Assembly: GCA_022606425.2 (NCBI GenBank)
Contig: JAHDVF020000135.1
Span: 124,001-188,000 of the forward strand
Direction: 5' to 3'
DNA from: Lepidostoma basale
Lineage: Eukaryota > Arthropoda > Insecta > Trichoptera > Lepidostomatidae
DNA: 64,000 nucleotides
Shown here: positions 1 through 10,984 of the stretch, piece after piece
Position numbering within the stretch: position 1 is the stretch's first letter
Layout: every line of letters begins with the position of its first letter
The notes under the pieces: generated by a model
What the model was told of the DNA's origin: nothing
What the model saw: only the letters and a program-made list of their open reading frames with translations
The model's database searches: none
Program-made: the position numbers and the translations under genes

Positions 1-159
1 GCCAGGGTCATTTAATTGAATTAATATTTACAAAAACAATTATTTAATTACTTTCGTATGATGCACTTACTTTGTAATATAAAATATAATTATAAAACAT
101 TTTTTTATCGAACTACCCGGTTTTGCACCCGTAGGAGCTTCGAAAGAAATATAGTTATT

Positions 160-655
160 TTTTTAAAGGTTTGGTTTTTAAACTAGCAACATTGTTTCTA
201 CAGACTGTCAATTTGACAGTTGACAGTTGATTTGTAGTCAGTACGTTTTACCATTTTATCATGACTAGACTGACGGCAGAACAGCGCTTGCAAATTGTGC
301 AAATTAATTTTGAAAATCATGGTTCGGTTCGCCAAACTAATCGTGCACTACGACCATTTTACGACATACTCGTCCACCCGAGCAAGTTATTCGGAAGACC
401 ATGGATCTTTTTCGCACCATTTATACTCTAGTGGATAATACGCATCCACAAAGACAACAATTGTCGAAAATTGGATTTCACGATTGCGCTTCATTCGAGC
501 TAGCCGTGGCGCTCATATGTTTGAAATCATATTTAAACAATAATAGCATAAAATTATCTTTTTGATAAAGCCAATATCATAGACATTCACATTATTTTAA
601 TATGTTTTTTTTTTTTCATTTTGAATATGTACATATTGTATACCTCTGAAAAATC
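160..655 (+). mobile_element. Mariner-derived MITE, copy 1 (broken transposase ends)
   Basis: The segment starts near a T-rich end and finishes at a CCTCTGAAAAATC end, and is about 90% alike by eye to the copy at 49.5 kb. From 260 it reads as the N-terminal helix-turn-helix region of a mariner-like transposase (TAEQRLQIVQINFENHG, then RQTNRALRPFY), with frame breaks. Near 500 it reads as the family's C-terminal end (IRASRG, then an EI-F-like motif). The catalytic middle is absent, so this is an internally deleted, non-autonomous copy. It abuts the tail of the J-family LINE that follows. Confidence 0.7.
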
Positions 656-1300
656 AATCAAATCAAATCAGTTTATTTTCTCAAAAGATATTACGAACCA
701 CAATTATAGTTTAAGGCACATATTGAGAACAGGTAAAATATAAATATATAAAAAATATATAATACCAGGAACGCATGAGAGATGGTTCGACATTAGGAAT
801 ACAATATACTCTCCAAAGTCAAGGGTATTTGTCTTCTGAACGTACTTTCACGAATATGAAAGACGTCGATCTCCGAAGCGATCATGTTCAGCAGTTTGAG
901 TGCTCTCCCCACCGGCATCACCAGAGGCAGGTTGGTTCTGCATGCTGGAAGATAAAACAATCTGTTCTGACGCTGTCGAAGATAACCATTTGGAACATAA
1001 AGATGGATAGGCTCCAAGATAACGGAGTTCTCAAAGAATCCCCTGATAAGTCTGAAGAAATGAGTTTTTGTGAACCCATATATTCTTAATTGCAAACTAT
1101 TGGTCCCCAGCATGCCCAAGAGGAATGCAGTGGGATAAAGCCACGGATAGCTACCCAACTCTTTCATGTAGAGATATCTCAGAAATCTTTTCTGAACCCT
1201 CTCTAACATGAGCGAGTATCTCGCCTCGTGGGGACTCCATATCACCTAACCACACTCGAGCCGGCTCCGGACCAATGAGTTATATAAAATTCGCAGTTAT
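650..1300 (-). mobile_element. J-family non-LTR retrotransposon, 3' fragment
   Basis: The (TCAAA)n tail and 3' UTR start the copy on the + strand side, and a 150-codon open stretch on the minus strand (793-1245) matches the C-terminal part of the reverse-transcriptase protein at 9.4-11.0 kb ([32 protein letters not shown]). It is 5'-truncated near 1300. The reading frame breaks where the upstream residues should continue (about 1246), so it is not functional. Confidence 0.85.
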
Positions 1301-2128
1301 ACAAAACACCCTATACAAACTGGAAATACTTATTTTTTTCAATTATTATACTATGCTGTCACAGTTTAAAATATTTTTTGACAAGTTTGTGTAAGATTAT
1401 TATTTTTAAAATCGTTTCGACAGGTACAATTTTTTTGTTTAATTTTGAATCGTTGGGTTCGTAAGGCCAGCTAGCCATTTTTAATTTTTCCTCATTAACC
1501 TTAGTTAATCTAGTCAGCGGAGCCCATTATATAAAGGCAGTTATGAAGTTGCGTGGTATTAGAGCTTGGCAAAATATTTCATTACCTGCCTTAAATTCCG
1601 CTTTTCCCGACTTTAAATTTCACTTAGAGCTCCGTGAAAATTGTGGAAATTGTATTTTTCCGCAATACCTACTCGGTTCCGCCTGTCATCTCTCCTTGGG
1701 GGAAATCTTTCTAGCAGAAATGTGAAAATTTCCACAAGTTTTCAGGATTTGTTTCCAAAGCATAAAGTACACAGTTTTCTAATTCATGGCGGGAAATTCG
1801 CCATGAAAAAAAGAATTTATTCATTGAAACGTGCATAAATATTGAAAGATTTGTGATCTTTGGTCAACACTTGCGATGTACAGTACGCGGCATAAAATAA
1901 CAACAGAAATATTTTCACATTAGAATATTAATCTATCCTAATTTTAAGATTTACTTAACCAAATGACTGCATATGTATCACAAACTGCTATCAAATCAAT
2001 TTAGTTTTCATTTATGAAAAATCAGTGTCTATTTTAAGATACATATTAATGCGAGATAATTAATCGTTTCTTGAACAACGATATAAAAATCAAACTAACT
2101 ATTATTTGTTTGAAATTAAAAAAAATTG
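1301..2128. other. No recognised feature
   Basis: AT-rich sequence. Two short open frames at 1543-1838 (60 and 65 codons) overlap each other and show no family motif, so I do not call them genes. Confidence 0.4.
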
Positions 2129-2262
2129 ATATAAATATCACAATTGATTATATTTTGCCGCGACAGCTGTTTCGCTAACCGATGTTAGCATAGTCAGGTC
2201 TTACAATCAACTAGAGTTCGCGAGAATGTCGCGAGAAAATATAATCAATTGTGATATTTATA
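2129..2262 (-). mobile_element. Short inverted-repeat element with degenerate hammerhead-like core
   Basis: Arms of about 34 bp (2129-2164 against 2229-2262) pair almost perfectly and start with ATATAAATATCAC. Between them, on the minus strand, is CUGACUA, a GCUAAC/GUUAGC hairpin, then GAAACAGCUGUC. This is the same layout as the intact core at 54.86 kb, but G8 of the hammerhead core is U, so it is probably inactive. Confidence 0.6.
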
Positions 2263-2354
2263 ATAAAGTTTTTTATTTAAACAGTTAATAGTGTGGAAAT
2301 TTGTAATATGGCGGAAAAGTGTTTCCGCCAAAACAAAGGATTATCTAATCAAAC

Positions 2355-2555
2355 AAACTAACTAAGCATCACGCCGTCTCTCCTAAGGGGTAGGCAGAAT
2401 GAATAGACGGTCACACTATTATTTCCTGACAAACTTCTGTCGATTCCTCAACATTCATACAGTGTGTCATGTACCTATGTAGATTTCTCCGACTCCTCGC
2501 GTGATAGACATTTAATATTTTAATGATTTTATTGTGCCACCTTTTCCTCTACTTT
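2355..2555 (-). mobile_element. B-family LINE, 3' end fragment
   Basis: It begins with a (TAAC)n tail, the conserved CATCACGCCGTCTC segment and the GGGGTAGGCAGA motif. It continues into the minus-strand coding end also seen at 12.1, 21.2, 46.0 and 48.3 kb. It stops abruptly where the P-family fragment begins. Confidence 0.75.
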
Positions 2556-2950
2556 CTTCTTCTTAAAGTGCCCTGTCAGGTCTCCCCGACGTTGGCGATC
2601 ACTCTGGTAAACTCTTCCTTATCCTGCGCTGTCCGGAATAGCTCCTCCACAGTTCCAATTCCCGTCCATTCCCTCACATTGCGCAGCCAAGAGATTTGCC
2701 TTCTCCCTGCCCCCCTACGGCCGTCTATTTTTCCATTCAATATTAGATGCAGCAGGCGATACTTCTCTTCTCGCAGAACGTGACCCAGATATGAAATCTT
2801 GCGGACTTTGATTAATGTCAGCAGCTCTCTATTTACCCCTGCACGATTCAGGACTTCTGTGTTCGTCACTCTGTCTATCCATGGGATCCTGAACATTCTT
2901 CGGTGAAGTCACATTTCAAATGCCTCTAACCGGTTCATTGTATTTGCTTT
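2556..2950 (-). mobile_element. P-family LINE, reverse-transcriptase C-terminal fragment
   Basis: The minus strand reads MFRIPWIDRVTNTEVL, YLGHVLREEKY, GRRGAGRRQISWLRNVREW, VIANVGE. These are the post-polymerase C-terminal motifs of many insect LINEs. The same family recurs at 26.6, 27.3, 31.3 and 36.3 kb. The 5' part is missing. Confidence 0.8.
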
Positions 2951-3562
2951 AATATTATTTATTCGTTCATAATTTCCACGTATCCAAATCAACTAAATGA
3001 TCCTTTCAATATTTTTTTTATAACTCTTTCATTTGCTGATTCATTGCTATCATAAAGAGTAGCCAAGATTTGAAAGTATTAATTTGCGTGGGTTTTTTTT
3101 AATGTATTATTTGGTGCGATATAAATAGAGCAGTAAAATGAAATCGAATAACATAAAAAGCTAGGTATTGTATTAATATTCCGCCGCCATCCCAGTTATA
3201 AAAGTATCCACGCAGTGCTCCCAGCTTACGTGAAGAATTTCATTAAGCATTACTCTGGCAGAGGGATTTGTGCCCATCGTAAGCCACACACTCAAGCTAT
3301 TCGGACCCAAATTAAAGCCCTGTTTATTTTTTATTTATCTGCCGGTGTTTGCTATTTCCTTATAATTAAATAACATTCATGGAATGACCTCTTCAAAGCG
3401 TTCGATGAGAAAATCGTTATATTCTCATCTATAGATCAGTGAAAATAAGCTTATCTCTTTGCCATATATGCCGCACGCTTAATAGAACACTGGCTTAACT
3501 AAAAAAACAAGTTTTGCTCAATCTGACACGAGTCGGTGTTTTAACAAAACAGTCGAAAAACA
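2951..3562. other. No recognised feature
   Basis: AT-rich intergenic sequence. No open frame, tail or inverted repeat that I can assign. Confidence 0.4.
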
Positions 3563-4025
3563 CGTACGAATGAATAGCATTAACATTGTGAACGATTATC
3601 GTACGTACGAATGGATAGCATTAGCATTGTGAACGATTATCGTACGTACGAATGGATAGCATTAACATTGTGAACGATTATCGTACGTACGAATGAATAG
3701 CGTTAACATTGTGAACGATTATCGTACGTACGAATGAATAGCGTTAACATTGTGAACGATTATCGTACGTAGGAATGGATAGCATTAACATTGTGAACGA
3801 TTATCGTACGTACGAATGAATAGCGTTAACATTGTGAACGATGATCGTACGTACGAATGAATAGCGTTAACATTGTTAACGATTATCGTACATACGAATA
3901 GATAGCATTAACATTGCGAACGATTATCGTACGTACGAATGGATAGCATTAACATTGTGAACGATTATCGTACGTAGGAATGGATAGCGTTAACATTGTG
4001 AAAAATAGATGGATAGCGTTAACAC
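3563..4025. repeat. Minisatellite, 41-bp unit, about 11 copies
   Basis: Direct tandem units begin CGTACGAATG and end in GATTATCGTA, with period 41 bp (unit starts at 3563 and 3604). Units differ by scattered substitutions (AGCATTAAC/AGCGTTAAC, GAATGG/GAATGA). Each junction makes the palindrome CGTACGTACG. The last units decay near 3990-4025. There are no spacers, so this is not a CRISPR array. Confidence 0.95.
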
Positions 4026-4149
4026 AAGCCTCTGTCTAATGTTAACTCAATTATTACCTAAACCGTAATCGGTCATTTTACTATTAAGCGTGCGATGTTT
4101 TCTCTTGAATTCTTAATTGACCTGTATTTTATTATATATTGTATTTTTT

Positions 4150-4640
4150 TCTAACTAACTAACTAACTATCAAGCCATTTCCCCGGAGGGGTAGGCAGAG
4201 AGGATGGATCGCCATTCTGTTCTATCCTGGCACACATCGTGACATGCACGCTCGTCAATTGTTCCTACTTCGAACATGGCCGCCTTTCAGTAAATGATTA
4301 TTTTGGTCATGCCATGTCTTCCTTGGCCATTCACACTACTTGTATATATCTTTTTAACCATTCTTCCCTCATCCATTCGTTCCATATGTCCAAACCATAT
4401 TAGTGACACTTTCTTGTTTTTATTTATTACGCATTCATCCGCTTTACATTCCTTTCTTACTTCATCATTAGATATTCTATTATACATTGTTTTTCCGCAC
4501 ATCCTTCTTAGTGACCTCATTTCTACGACATTTATCATTTTTCTGCCAATTCCATGCTTCACTTCCATACATAAGGGTCGGCACTAAAACTCCATTGTGC
4601 ACTGCCAGTCAATATGTTTCTATTTGCGGAAACGAATTTT
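4150..4640 (-). mobile_element. E-family LINE, 3' end fragment
   Basis: (TAAC)n tail, CCCCGGAGGGG hairpin and GGTAGGCAGAG open the copy. The minus strand then reads the LINE C-terminal motifs (RSLRRMCGKTMYNRISNDE, LIWFGHMERMDEGRMVKK) in a 93-codon frame at 4287-4568. It is 5'-truncated at about 4640. Confidence 0.85.
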
Positions 4641-4799
4641 TTTTCTTATTTATTAATTCTACTCTTGATATAGCAATTCTAAACAAAAAGGGATGTTTTG
4701 CTGCAACTGAACCAAACTCGAAAGATTTTTAACCAGGACTTACTTCTTCTCCCGACACTTCATTTTGCGATAATTTTACCTTGAACAATCAGTTGCAAT

Positions 4800-5045
4800 A
4801 TTTAATTCAATAAAGATTGATTGATTGATTGACAATATTGAATATTTTATTCAATAAAGTACAGCGGAGCATAGAAGTGAGTTTGAGTAGATTAAATGTG
4901 GTCTGGCACCCCCTTGTTGTTGCCGTATTTAAATGTAAGTCCCGGATGGACCGGGGACAGGCCCAGGGAGTGTACGAGCGAGGCTGATAAAAGGGCGCCG
5001 CTACGTCCTATAACAGCCTCGGGTATGTGGCGGGAACTTCTATGT
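4800..5045 (-). repeat. S-family SINE-like repeat, copy 1
   Basis: A GC-rich stretch inside AT-rich DNA. It shares TACAGCGGAGCATAGAAG, TCTGGCACCCCCTTGTTG, CCCGGATGGACCGGGG and AAAGGGCGCCGCTACG with the inverted copies at 42.7 and 24.8 kb and a diverged copy at 56.9 kb. A (TTGA)n tail lies at about 4811-4835. No coding frame. It is SINE-like in size and tail, but I see no clear tRNA head. Confidence 0.7.
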
Positions 5046-5459
5046 TCCTTTAAAAAAAAATCAGTTGCAATACTTTGGATTTATCGTTACTCATAATGTG
5101 GCCGAAGGATTCTAGTATTCTGTGCTTAATGTTCTTGACATTATTTTTTTTCCTCATTTACAGCAGTATTTCATTGTTTCTTACTCTCTTTGTTCATGAA
5201 ATATTAAATATTCTGCCATTATCACCACCCCATCGTTGTAATTGAGAATTTTCTAGTTCATGATTACTAAATTTGGAATTCGAATATTCGACCATCAGTC
5301 TCGTTTCCTTGCCATAAGCGAATCGCTAGTTCGATGGGTTTTTTTTTTTTTTCAAATATAGCGAGGGTTTGCCGATGTTGTTTAATATAATGTAGCAATT
5401 AGATAAAAAAAATATTATCATTTTGTTTTTATCTGTAGTCAAGTAACACGATTGCTTAC

Positions 5460-5770
5460 AACAACAAAAACAAATCATCACGTCGTAGGCAGAGAGAATA
5501 GACCGCCACACTACTTTATCCTGACATACCTCTCTAGATTCTTCCACATTCATACAGCGAGTCGTACACGCACGTCGATTCTTCCGGCTTCTGACATGAC
5601 CAAACTTTAAAATTTGATTAATTTGGTCATGAATTTGGTCGGTCTCGACTCCGTACTCCATTTACATTGTTAACGTATACTTTTTTAACCATTATTTCTT
5701 CACCCATGCGCTCCATATGTCCGAACCAACGCAACGCAGCGATCCTTTCATAATTTTCTTCATAATACCT
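5460..5770 (-). mobile_element. C-family LINE, 3' end fragment
   Basis: The tail is ACAACAACAAAAAC rather than (TAAC)n. It is followed by the shared CATCACGTCGTAGGCAGAGAG and a decayed minus-strand C-terminus (SRKNRRACTTRCMNVEESREVC). It matches the copies at 29.5 and 47.5 kb. It lacks part of the hairpin segment (CCCCGAAGGGG), so it is a decayed copy. Confidence 0.75.
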
Positions 5771-6244
5771 TATTCTTTCTTCTTCTTTCACGATTGCTTA
5801 TGAATATTTAATTTTAATTATCTTGTTATAAAATGTGTAGTAATTACACAACACCGTAGCACGTGGACTTTTTAAGCACATAAGGTAAATATTACAATAA
5901 AATCACAGGCATACTCAGATTTGAACACAGTAATGTATATAGTTTAACATAATTGCTGAATCCGTCATAATCTGCAGGCTGATGTAAACATTTGGTGGAC
6001 ATTTACCCTCCGCGTACTATGGAACGACACCCTAAGTAACAAACATCATATTAAAATTACTTTGAAATCATATAACCATACGTAATTGTACCGTCCCATT
6101 TCCGTACTTCAGCTGAAACGAGAACATTTCAAATGTATTTAGCTTTTTCTGTGTTGTCTTATTTATTTGGGTTTTTAATGGTTGACTATTTTTTTTACTA
6201 ACTACAAGAAGAGTTTTTAGAGATGGTGTCATTACAAAATATTG
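5771..6244. other. No recognised feature
   Basis: AT-rich sequence without a supportable open frame or repeat match in this window. Confidence 0.35.
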
Positions 6245-6555
6245 TTTTACCTACCGGCCACCAGAACCAATCTGCCTCTGGTGACACCGGTGGAAAGAGC
6301 AATTAGTTTGCTGAACGCGGTCTTCTCGGAGATCGACGTCTTTCATATTAGTGAAGGTACATTCAGGAGACAAATACTCTTGACTTAAGAAAGTATCTTG
6401 TCTTCCTGATGTCGAACTATCTCTAATGCGTTGCTGGTACTAGGTTATTTTTATAATATTTTACCTGTACTCAATAGATGCCTTAAACATGTTCCTGTTT
6501 GTAATGTCTTTTTAGTTATTAAACTGATTTGTTTTGATTTAATTTGATTTGAATA
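6245..6555 (+). mobile_element. J-family LINE, terminal 3' fragment
   Basis: About 165 nt encode the last residues of the J protein (ARTNLPLVTPV-like, LNAVFSEIDVFHISEGTF), followed by the J 3' UTR and a decayed (TTTGA)n tail ending near 6555. The reading frame has an early TAA. It is heavily 5'-truncated. Confidence 0.8.
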
Positions 6556-7270
6556 GGGAAGAGACCCCTACAGAAAATCCCTTTAGAAGGTTACGGAAAA
6601 CCATTCCAGTAACACTTCCCAGGAAATCACCATCGCGAAAAAGTATTCCCCACAATGGTCTGCAAATTCGGGGGTTTCTGACATGGCACTATTATAAGAA
6701 GAAGAAGAAGAAGAATTATTTATAATTTTTGCATTCTCGTGTAGTTTTGCTTTTTTTATTTCTCAACATTAATGCGCTCGGTGAAAATAATTCCATTACT
6801 CAACAAAGACACGTACACATAGAAAAAAATAAGCGGACCTCGTAGGGTCAGAGGCTAAATTAAATTCCGAGCGGTGCCATATTTCAGTGCATGCATATTA
6901 TTTATGGACAAACCATCTCATAAATATGTGCGTGATGTTCGATCAAATATTCAGGATTTAATTAAAAATACCAGCCTCATGGATATCGTCGATCCGGGAA
7001 CCAACTACGGACAATTCATTCCGAATGGACATTAACTACTTCTATATCTCACCCTTCAAGTAATTTATTTTATTGTTTTAACCTTGTGTTTTCTTCTTGT
7101 TTAGACAAAATAATTATTCGGCCTAAATTATATAATGAAAAATTCTGATTTCAATTGGATGACTTTGCGCTGTTTAATTAAATTCTTATTTTAACAGCAC
7201 TAAGATTATTGCTTCTGTAGATAATGTTTTGTTACGATAAATTGTAATTTAATCCCACCACCCACAGTCT
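6556..7270. other. AT-rich spacer with a short (GAA)n run
   Basis: A GAAGAAGAAG microsatellite lies near 6699-6715. Otherwise I see nothing assignable. Confidence 0.4.
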
Positions 7271-7715
7271 TCATCTTCTTCTTCTTCCTCAGCCTATTCC
7301 CATCCACTCCTGGACAAAGGCCTCCTCCATTTGCTTCCATGTCATTCTGTCCTGTGCAGACTGCATCCAGGTTATTCCGACGTGTCTGTTTAGATCATCC
7401 TTCCACCGTAGTTGCGGTCACCCGGCACTTTTCTTTGCCGTCCACGGTCTCCAAGTCAGCAGTCTTTTTGTCCACTTTTCATCTGAGCTTCTGGCTACGT
7501 GACCCGCCCATTGCCATTTTAGAGTCGCCACCCGTTGGAAGATGTCAGTGACCTTTGTTTTTTCTCTCGCCGTATCGTTTCTGACTCTGCCTATTAGGCT
7601 TATTCCTAACATGGCTCTTTCCATGGCTCTTTGGGTTAATCGTAGTTTCTCGGCACTTTATTTGGACAATCTAACAGTTTCAAGACCATACGTACCACCC
7701 ACAGTATTCAGGCGC
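7271..7715 (-). mobile_element. Q-family LINE, C-terminal fragment
   Basis: The minus strand reads MERAMLGISLIGRVRND, VATLKWQWAGHVARSSDEKWTKRLLTWRPW. These are the same motifs as the better copy at 34.6-35.0 kb and a decayed one at 20.6 kb. The W-W-GH-AR signature is typical of the region after the polymerase domain in insect LINEs. (TTC)n marks the 3' side. Confidence 0.8.
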
Positions 7716-7959
7716 AATGTTCCAAAATAAAATTAAATGCATTTATTTAAATATGCATTTTGTACAAAATACTGTCAGCCAAGCGTCTAACTTTCTTAGA
7801 CCTAGACCGATCGCACTAATTACGCTCAAAGCGCAGCGATGTACCTTATATGTGACGGTTACAAAAAGTATTAACAAATATTTTTTTCAACTTAATACAG
7901 AACATTTCTTCAATATTCGCCTTCGCTTTGGAATCTGTGGAATCATATTTGAATAAATA

Positions 7960-8050
7960 CAACTGCACTTGGTATTATTACACTTTTTACAGACATGTTT
8001 CGGTTATGGCACAACCTTTTTCAATTAATAATTAAATAAAACAGAGCGGT
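7960..8050 (-). mobile_element. Degenerate hammerhead-like repeat fragment
   Basis: The minus strand has GGUUGUGCCAUAACC (stem II) followed by GAAACAUGUC, where ACAUGU is a minimal palindromic stem III. The CUGANGA strand is decayed to UUGAAAA, so no activity is expected. Confidence 0.4.
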
Positions 8051-8570
8051 CACTTATTTATTAAAAAGGGTGGAGTTATGTATAAAAGTGGAGGGGTATA
8101 ATTAGAATTGATAAAATAAAATAGTTCTCTCTCATCACGCAATTTTCATAAATATTGTTACAATTTTTTTGCGACTCTACTGTCCGAGCCTTAATAAGTA
8201 AGGGTTAAAAATTGAAATGTTCGCTTTCCTTATCGCGAACAGTAATTTATGGTCACGTAGATTGCACAGTATTGACATCACACGAGAATTGTGTCACCGG
8301 AACTGGTCAAACCTCGCCACTGTCCCTGCGGCCACTTCCGGCCCAACACGGGCGCAATTAGCACTATTTCCCACCGGAAGTAATTAGCCTGATCGGTGGG
8401 ATGTGCACCACTGCATCAGAAATGGCATCCATTCCACTGGGCTTACGCGAATTCAATTGGGTTTGTGAATTGTTCTAAATTCGAAAAATAATTTTTATTT
8501 TTAACTTATTCAAATAAAATTACATATTCATAAATTGTTAAGGGGCGTAACACCTGAAACGCGATATCTA
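8051..8570. other. No recognised feature
   Basis: No coding frame. A moderately GC-rich stretch at 8290-8410 has no match elsewhere in the window. Confidence 0.35.
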
Positions 8571-9230
8571 ACTAATTAACCATCACGCCATTTCCCCGGA
8601 GAGGTAGGCAGAGAGGATGGATCGCCACACTGGCCTGTCCTGGCACACCTCTCGGGCTTCCTCCACATTCATACATCGTACCATGCACGCACGTCGATTA
8701 TTCCGACTTCGAATGTGGCCGTCTTTTAGTAATTGGTTAATTTGGTCATGCCATGTTTTCCTCGGTCGTCCTCGGCTTCTTTTCCCACTCACACTGCTTG
8801 TGTACAACTTTTAAATCATTCTACTCTCATCCATTCGTTCTCTCATCTCATCCATATGTCCGAACCATCTCAGGGATCCTTTTTTAATTTTATTCATGAT
8901 GCAGTCATCTGTCTTACATTTCTTTCTTATTTCATCGTTCGGTATTCTATCATACAACGTTTTCCCGCACATTCTTCTTAGTGATCTCATTTCTACGGCG
9001 TTTATCCTGCTTTCATCCTTCTTTTGCCAGCTCCAAGCTTCACTTCCATACATGAGGGTTGGCACTAGAACTCCATTGTGTACTGCCATCTTCGCTTTTG
9101 TGGATATATTTCTATTTGCAGTAATGACTTTGAGTGCGCCATTTATTTTATTCCCAGCACCAACCCTCCTTTTGATGTCTTTCTCCATTTTTCCGTCTCT
9201 TGTAAACATGCTTCCCAGATACGTAAATTT
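8571..9230 (-). mobile_element. E-family LINE, 3' part (split by a J insertion)
   Basis: It opens with CATCACGCCATTTCCCC and GGTAGGCAGAG. The minus strand then reads, from C- to N-terminus, CMNVEEAREVCQDRPVWRSILSAY, GRPRKTWHDQINQLL, LRWFGHM, RSLRRMCGKTLYDRIPNDE, LMYGSEAW and MEKDIKRRVGAGNKINGAL. At GATACGTAAATT the match stops, because a J-family LINE was inserted there. It resumes at about 10985. Confidence 0.9.
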
Positions 9231-10984
9231 TATTTATTTATTTATTTTTATCAAATCAAATCAGTTTATTTCATCAACTGACATGACAAATTTTATTTTT
9301 AAGGCATCTATTGAGAACAGGTAAAATAATATATTATATATAGTATACTACCAGAAACGCACAAGAGATGGTTCAACATTAGGAAGACAGGATACTCTCC
9401 AGAATTAAGAGTATTTGCCTTCTGAACGTACTTTCACTAACATGAAAGACGTCGATCTCCGAGGAGACCGCGTTCAGCAGACTAATTGCTCTTCCCACCG
9501 GTGTCACCAGAGGCAGATTGGTTCTGGCGGCCGGTAGGTAAAACAATCTGTGCTGTCGCTGTCGGAGATATCTATCGGGGACAAAAAGCCGAACACCCTC
9601 CAGTACGGCCGAGTTCTCGAAGTATCCCCTAATTAATCTAAAGAAATGGATAATTAGATGTCCATCTCTTCGAAGCTGTAGAGAATTGGTTCCGAGCATT
9701 CCCAAAAGAAATGCCGTGGGATAGAGCCAAGGATAGCTACCATACTCCCTCATGTAGAGATACCTCAGAAATTTTTTCTGAACCCTCTCCAGCATAATGG
9801 AATATCTCGCCTCGTGGGGACTCCATATCACAGAACCACTTTCGAGTCTGCTCCGAACCAATGCGTTGTATAAGACTCTGAGCACATTGGGATCCCTGAA
9901 AACTCTGCCGGTCCGGACGATGAAGCCCAACATCTTCAGTGCAGTGTCACAAATCATCTCAACATGCGCACGAAAAGTCAGCCTACTCTCATAGTTGATC
10001 CCGAGATCTCTCATCGTAAATACATGTGCTAGTTGCTGGTTGTTTATTGTGTATCTATAATACACAGTTCTCAATGCTCTAGTAAAAGATAGCATAACGC
10101 ATTTAGAGACATTGAATTGCATTTGATTATTGTGACTCCAGTTGACAATATTATTGATGTCCGACTGGAGGCGAAGACAGTCTTCAGGATTTTTAATTTC
10201 CAGGAATAATTTCAGATCATCGGCAAATAAAAGAAATCGCGAGAAGTTTATCACCTTCGCAATATCAATTATGAAGATGGTGAAGAGGAGTGGCCCTAAG
10301 TTTGAACCTTGTGGCACCCCTGAATTCCCTTCCGATTGAAAAATTCCGTATGAGACGTATTGTTTTCTCCCCTTGAGGTAACTAATGAAAAACATAATCA
10401 TCTGAGAAGAGAATCCAATTTGAGATAGCTTTGCTATCAGAATGTCGAGGTTCACAGTGTCAAAGGCCTTTGAGAAATCATTATATGAACAGTCAACTTG
10501 GTGACCATCATCCAAGGCCCTTGCAATGTAATCTGTGAATACCATGAGATTAGTTTCAGTCGAGCGCCCCTTCCTGAATCCATGTTGTTCTGTTATAATA
10601 TAGGGGTCGACTTTGGGAAATATCAATTTGTGTAAAATTGATTCAAATAGCTTGGCTGGAGCCGACAGTATCGCTACAGGTCTGTAGTTTTCGACCGACT
10701 CTTTTGCGCCGCTCTTGAAAATAGGACTGATTCTGGAAAGTTTCCAGAGATCAGGTAAAGTATTTGTACTTAACGATAGGTAAAATAAAAAATACAGCGG
10801 AGATATTAGGAGCTCAGAGCAGCCTTTTAAGAAGTAAATGGGAAGAAAATCAGGACCAACCGAGTGCGAATTCTTCATAGCTTTAATGGAGGATATAATA
10901 TCATTCGCTTCTATCTGCGATATGACAAAGCCATGACCACAACAATTGGCACTTAAATCAGTCGCTGAATTGAAATTAAGCCGC
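9231..10984 (-). mobile_element. J-family LINE, 5'-truncated, nested in E-family LINE
   Basis: The 3' end lies at the left: AAATAAATAAATA then the (TCAAA)n tail. The body contains the longest reverse-transcriptase reading frame in the window. It is flanked by a near-duplicate of host sequence (GTAAATTT on the left, GTAAAATT on the right), consistent with a target-site duplication. The host E-family sequence continues on both sides. It is truncated before the endonuclease. Confidence 0.9.
9379..10977 (-). CDS. Reverse transcriptase of J-family LINE (partial, N-terminus missing)
   Basis: This encodes the RNA-dependent DNA polymerase that copies the LINE RNA at the nicked target. An uninterrupted frame runs about 532 codons. 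The internal Met at 10878 gives 499 aa, but in-frame RT-like residues extend upstream to 10977, so that Met is not the natural start. Visible motifs in order: NYRPVAILS (finger), EQHGFRKGRST, motif A YNDFSKAFD, motif B GVPQGSNLGPLLF, motif C LLFADDLKLF (both catalytic Asp kept), then the C-terminal extension with WSPHEARYS and [17 protein letters not shown]. The endonuclease domain is absent because the copy is 5'-truncated. Tail and layout fit the Jockey/CR1-like group; the exact clade is uncertain. It is the best-preserved of about eight J copies here, so it is probably a recent insertion. Confidence 0.9.
   Translation of the reverse strand, partial: NFNSATDLSANCCGHGFVISQIEANDIISSIKAMKNSHSVGPDFLPIYFLKGCSELLISPLYFLFYLSLSTNTLPDLWKLSRISPIFKSGAKESVENYRPVAILSAPAKLFESILHKLIFPKVDPYIITEQHGFRKGRSTETNLMVFTDYIARALDDGHQVDCSYNDFSKAFDTVNLDILIAKLSQIGFSSQMIMFFISYLKGRKQYVSYGIFQSEGNSGVPQGSNLGPLLFTIFIIDIAKVINFSRFLLFADDLKLFLEIKNPEDCLRLQSDINNIVNWSHNNQMQFNVSKCVMLSFTRALRTVYYRYTINNQQLAHVFTMRDLGINYESRLTFRAHVEMICDTALKMLGFIVRTGRVFRDPNVLRVLYNALVRSRLESGSVIWSPHEARYSIMLERVQKKFLRYLYMREYGSYPWLYPTAFLLGMLGTNSLQLRRDGHLIIHFFRLIRGYFENSAVLEGVRLFVPDRYLRQRQHRLFYLPAARTNLPLVTPVGRAISLLNAVSSEIDVFHVSESTFRRQILLILESILSS

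Noticed and set aside
775..1089. 104-codon + strand frame (and the + frames at 8617-9324, 43673-44433, 21135-21479 minus)
   Set aside because: Each is the opposite-strand shadow of a LINE coding region.
3563..4025. Regular repeats resembling a CRISPR array
   Set aside because: Units are contiguous with no spacers, and the genome is eukaryotic.
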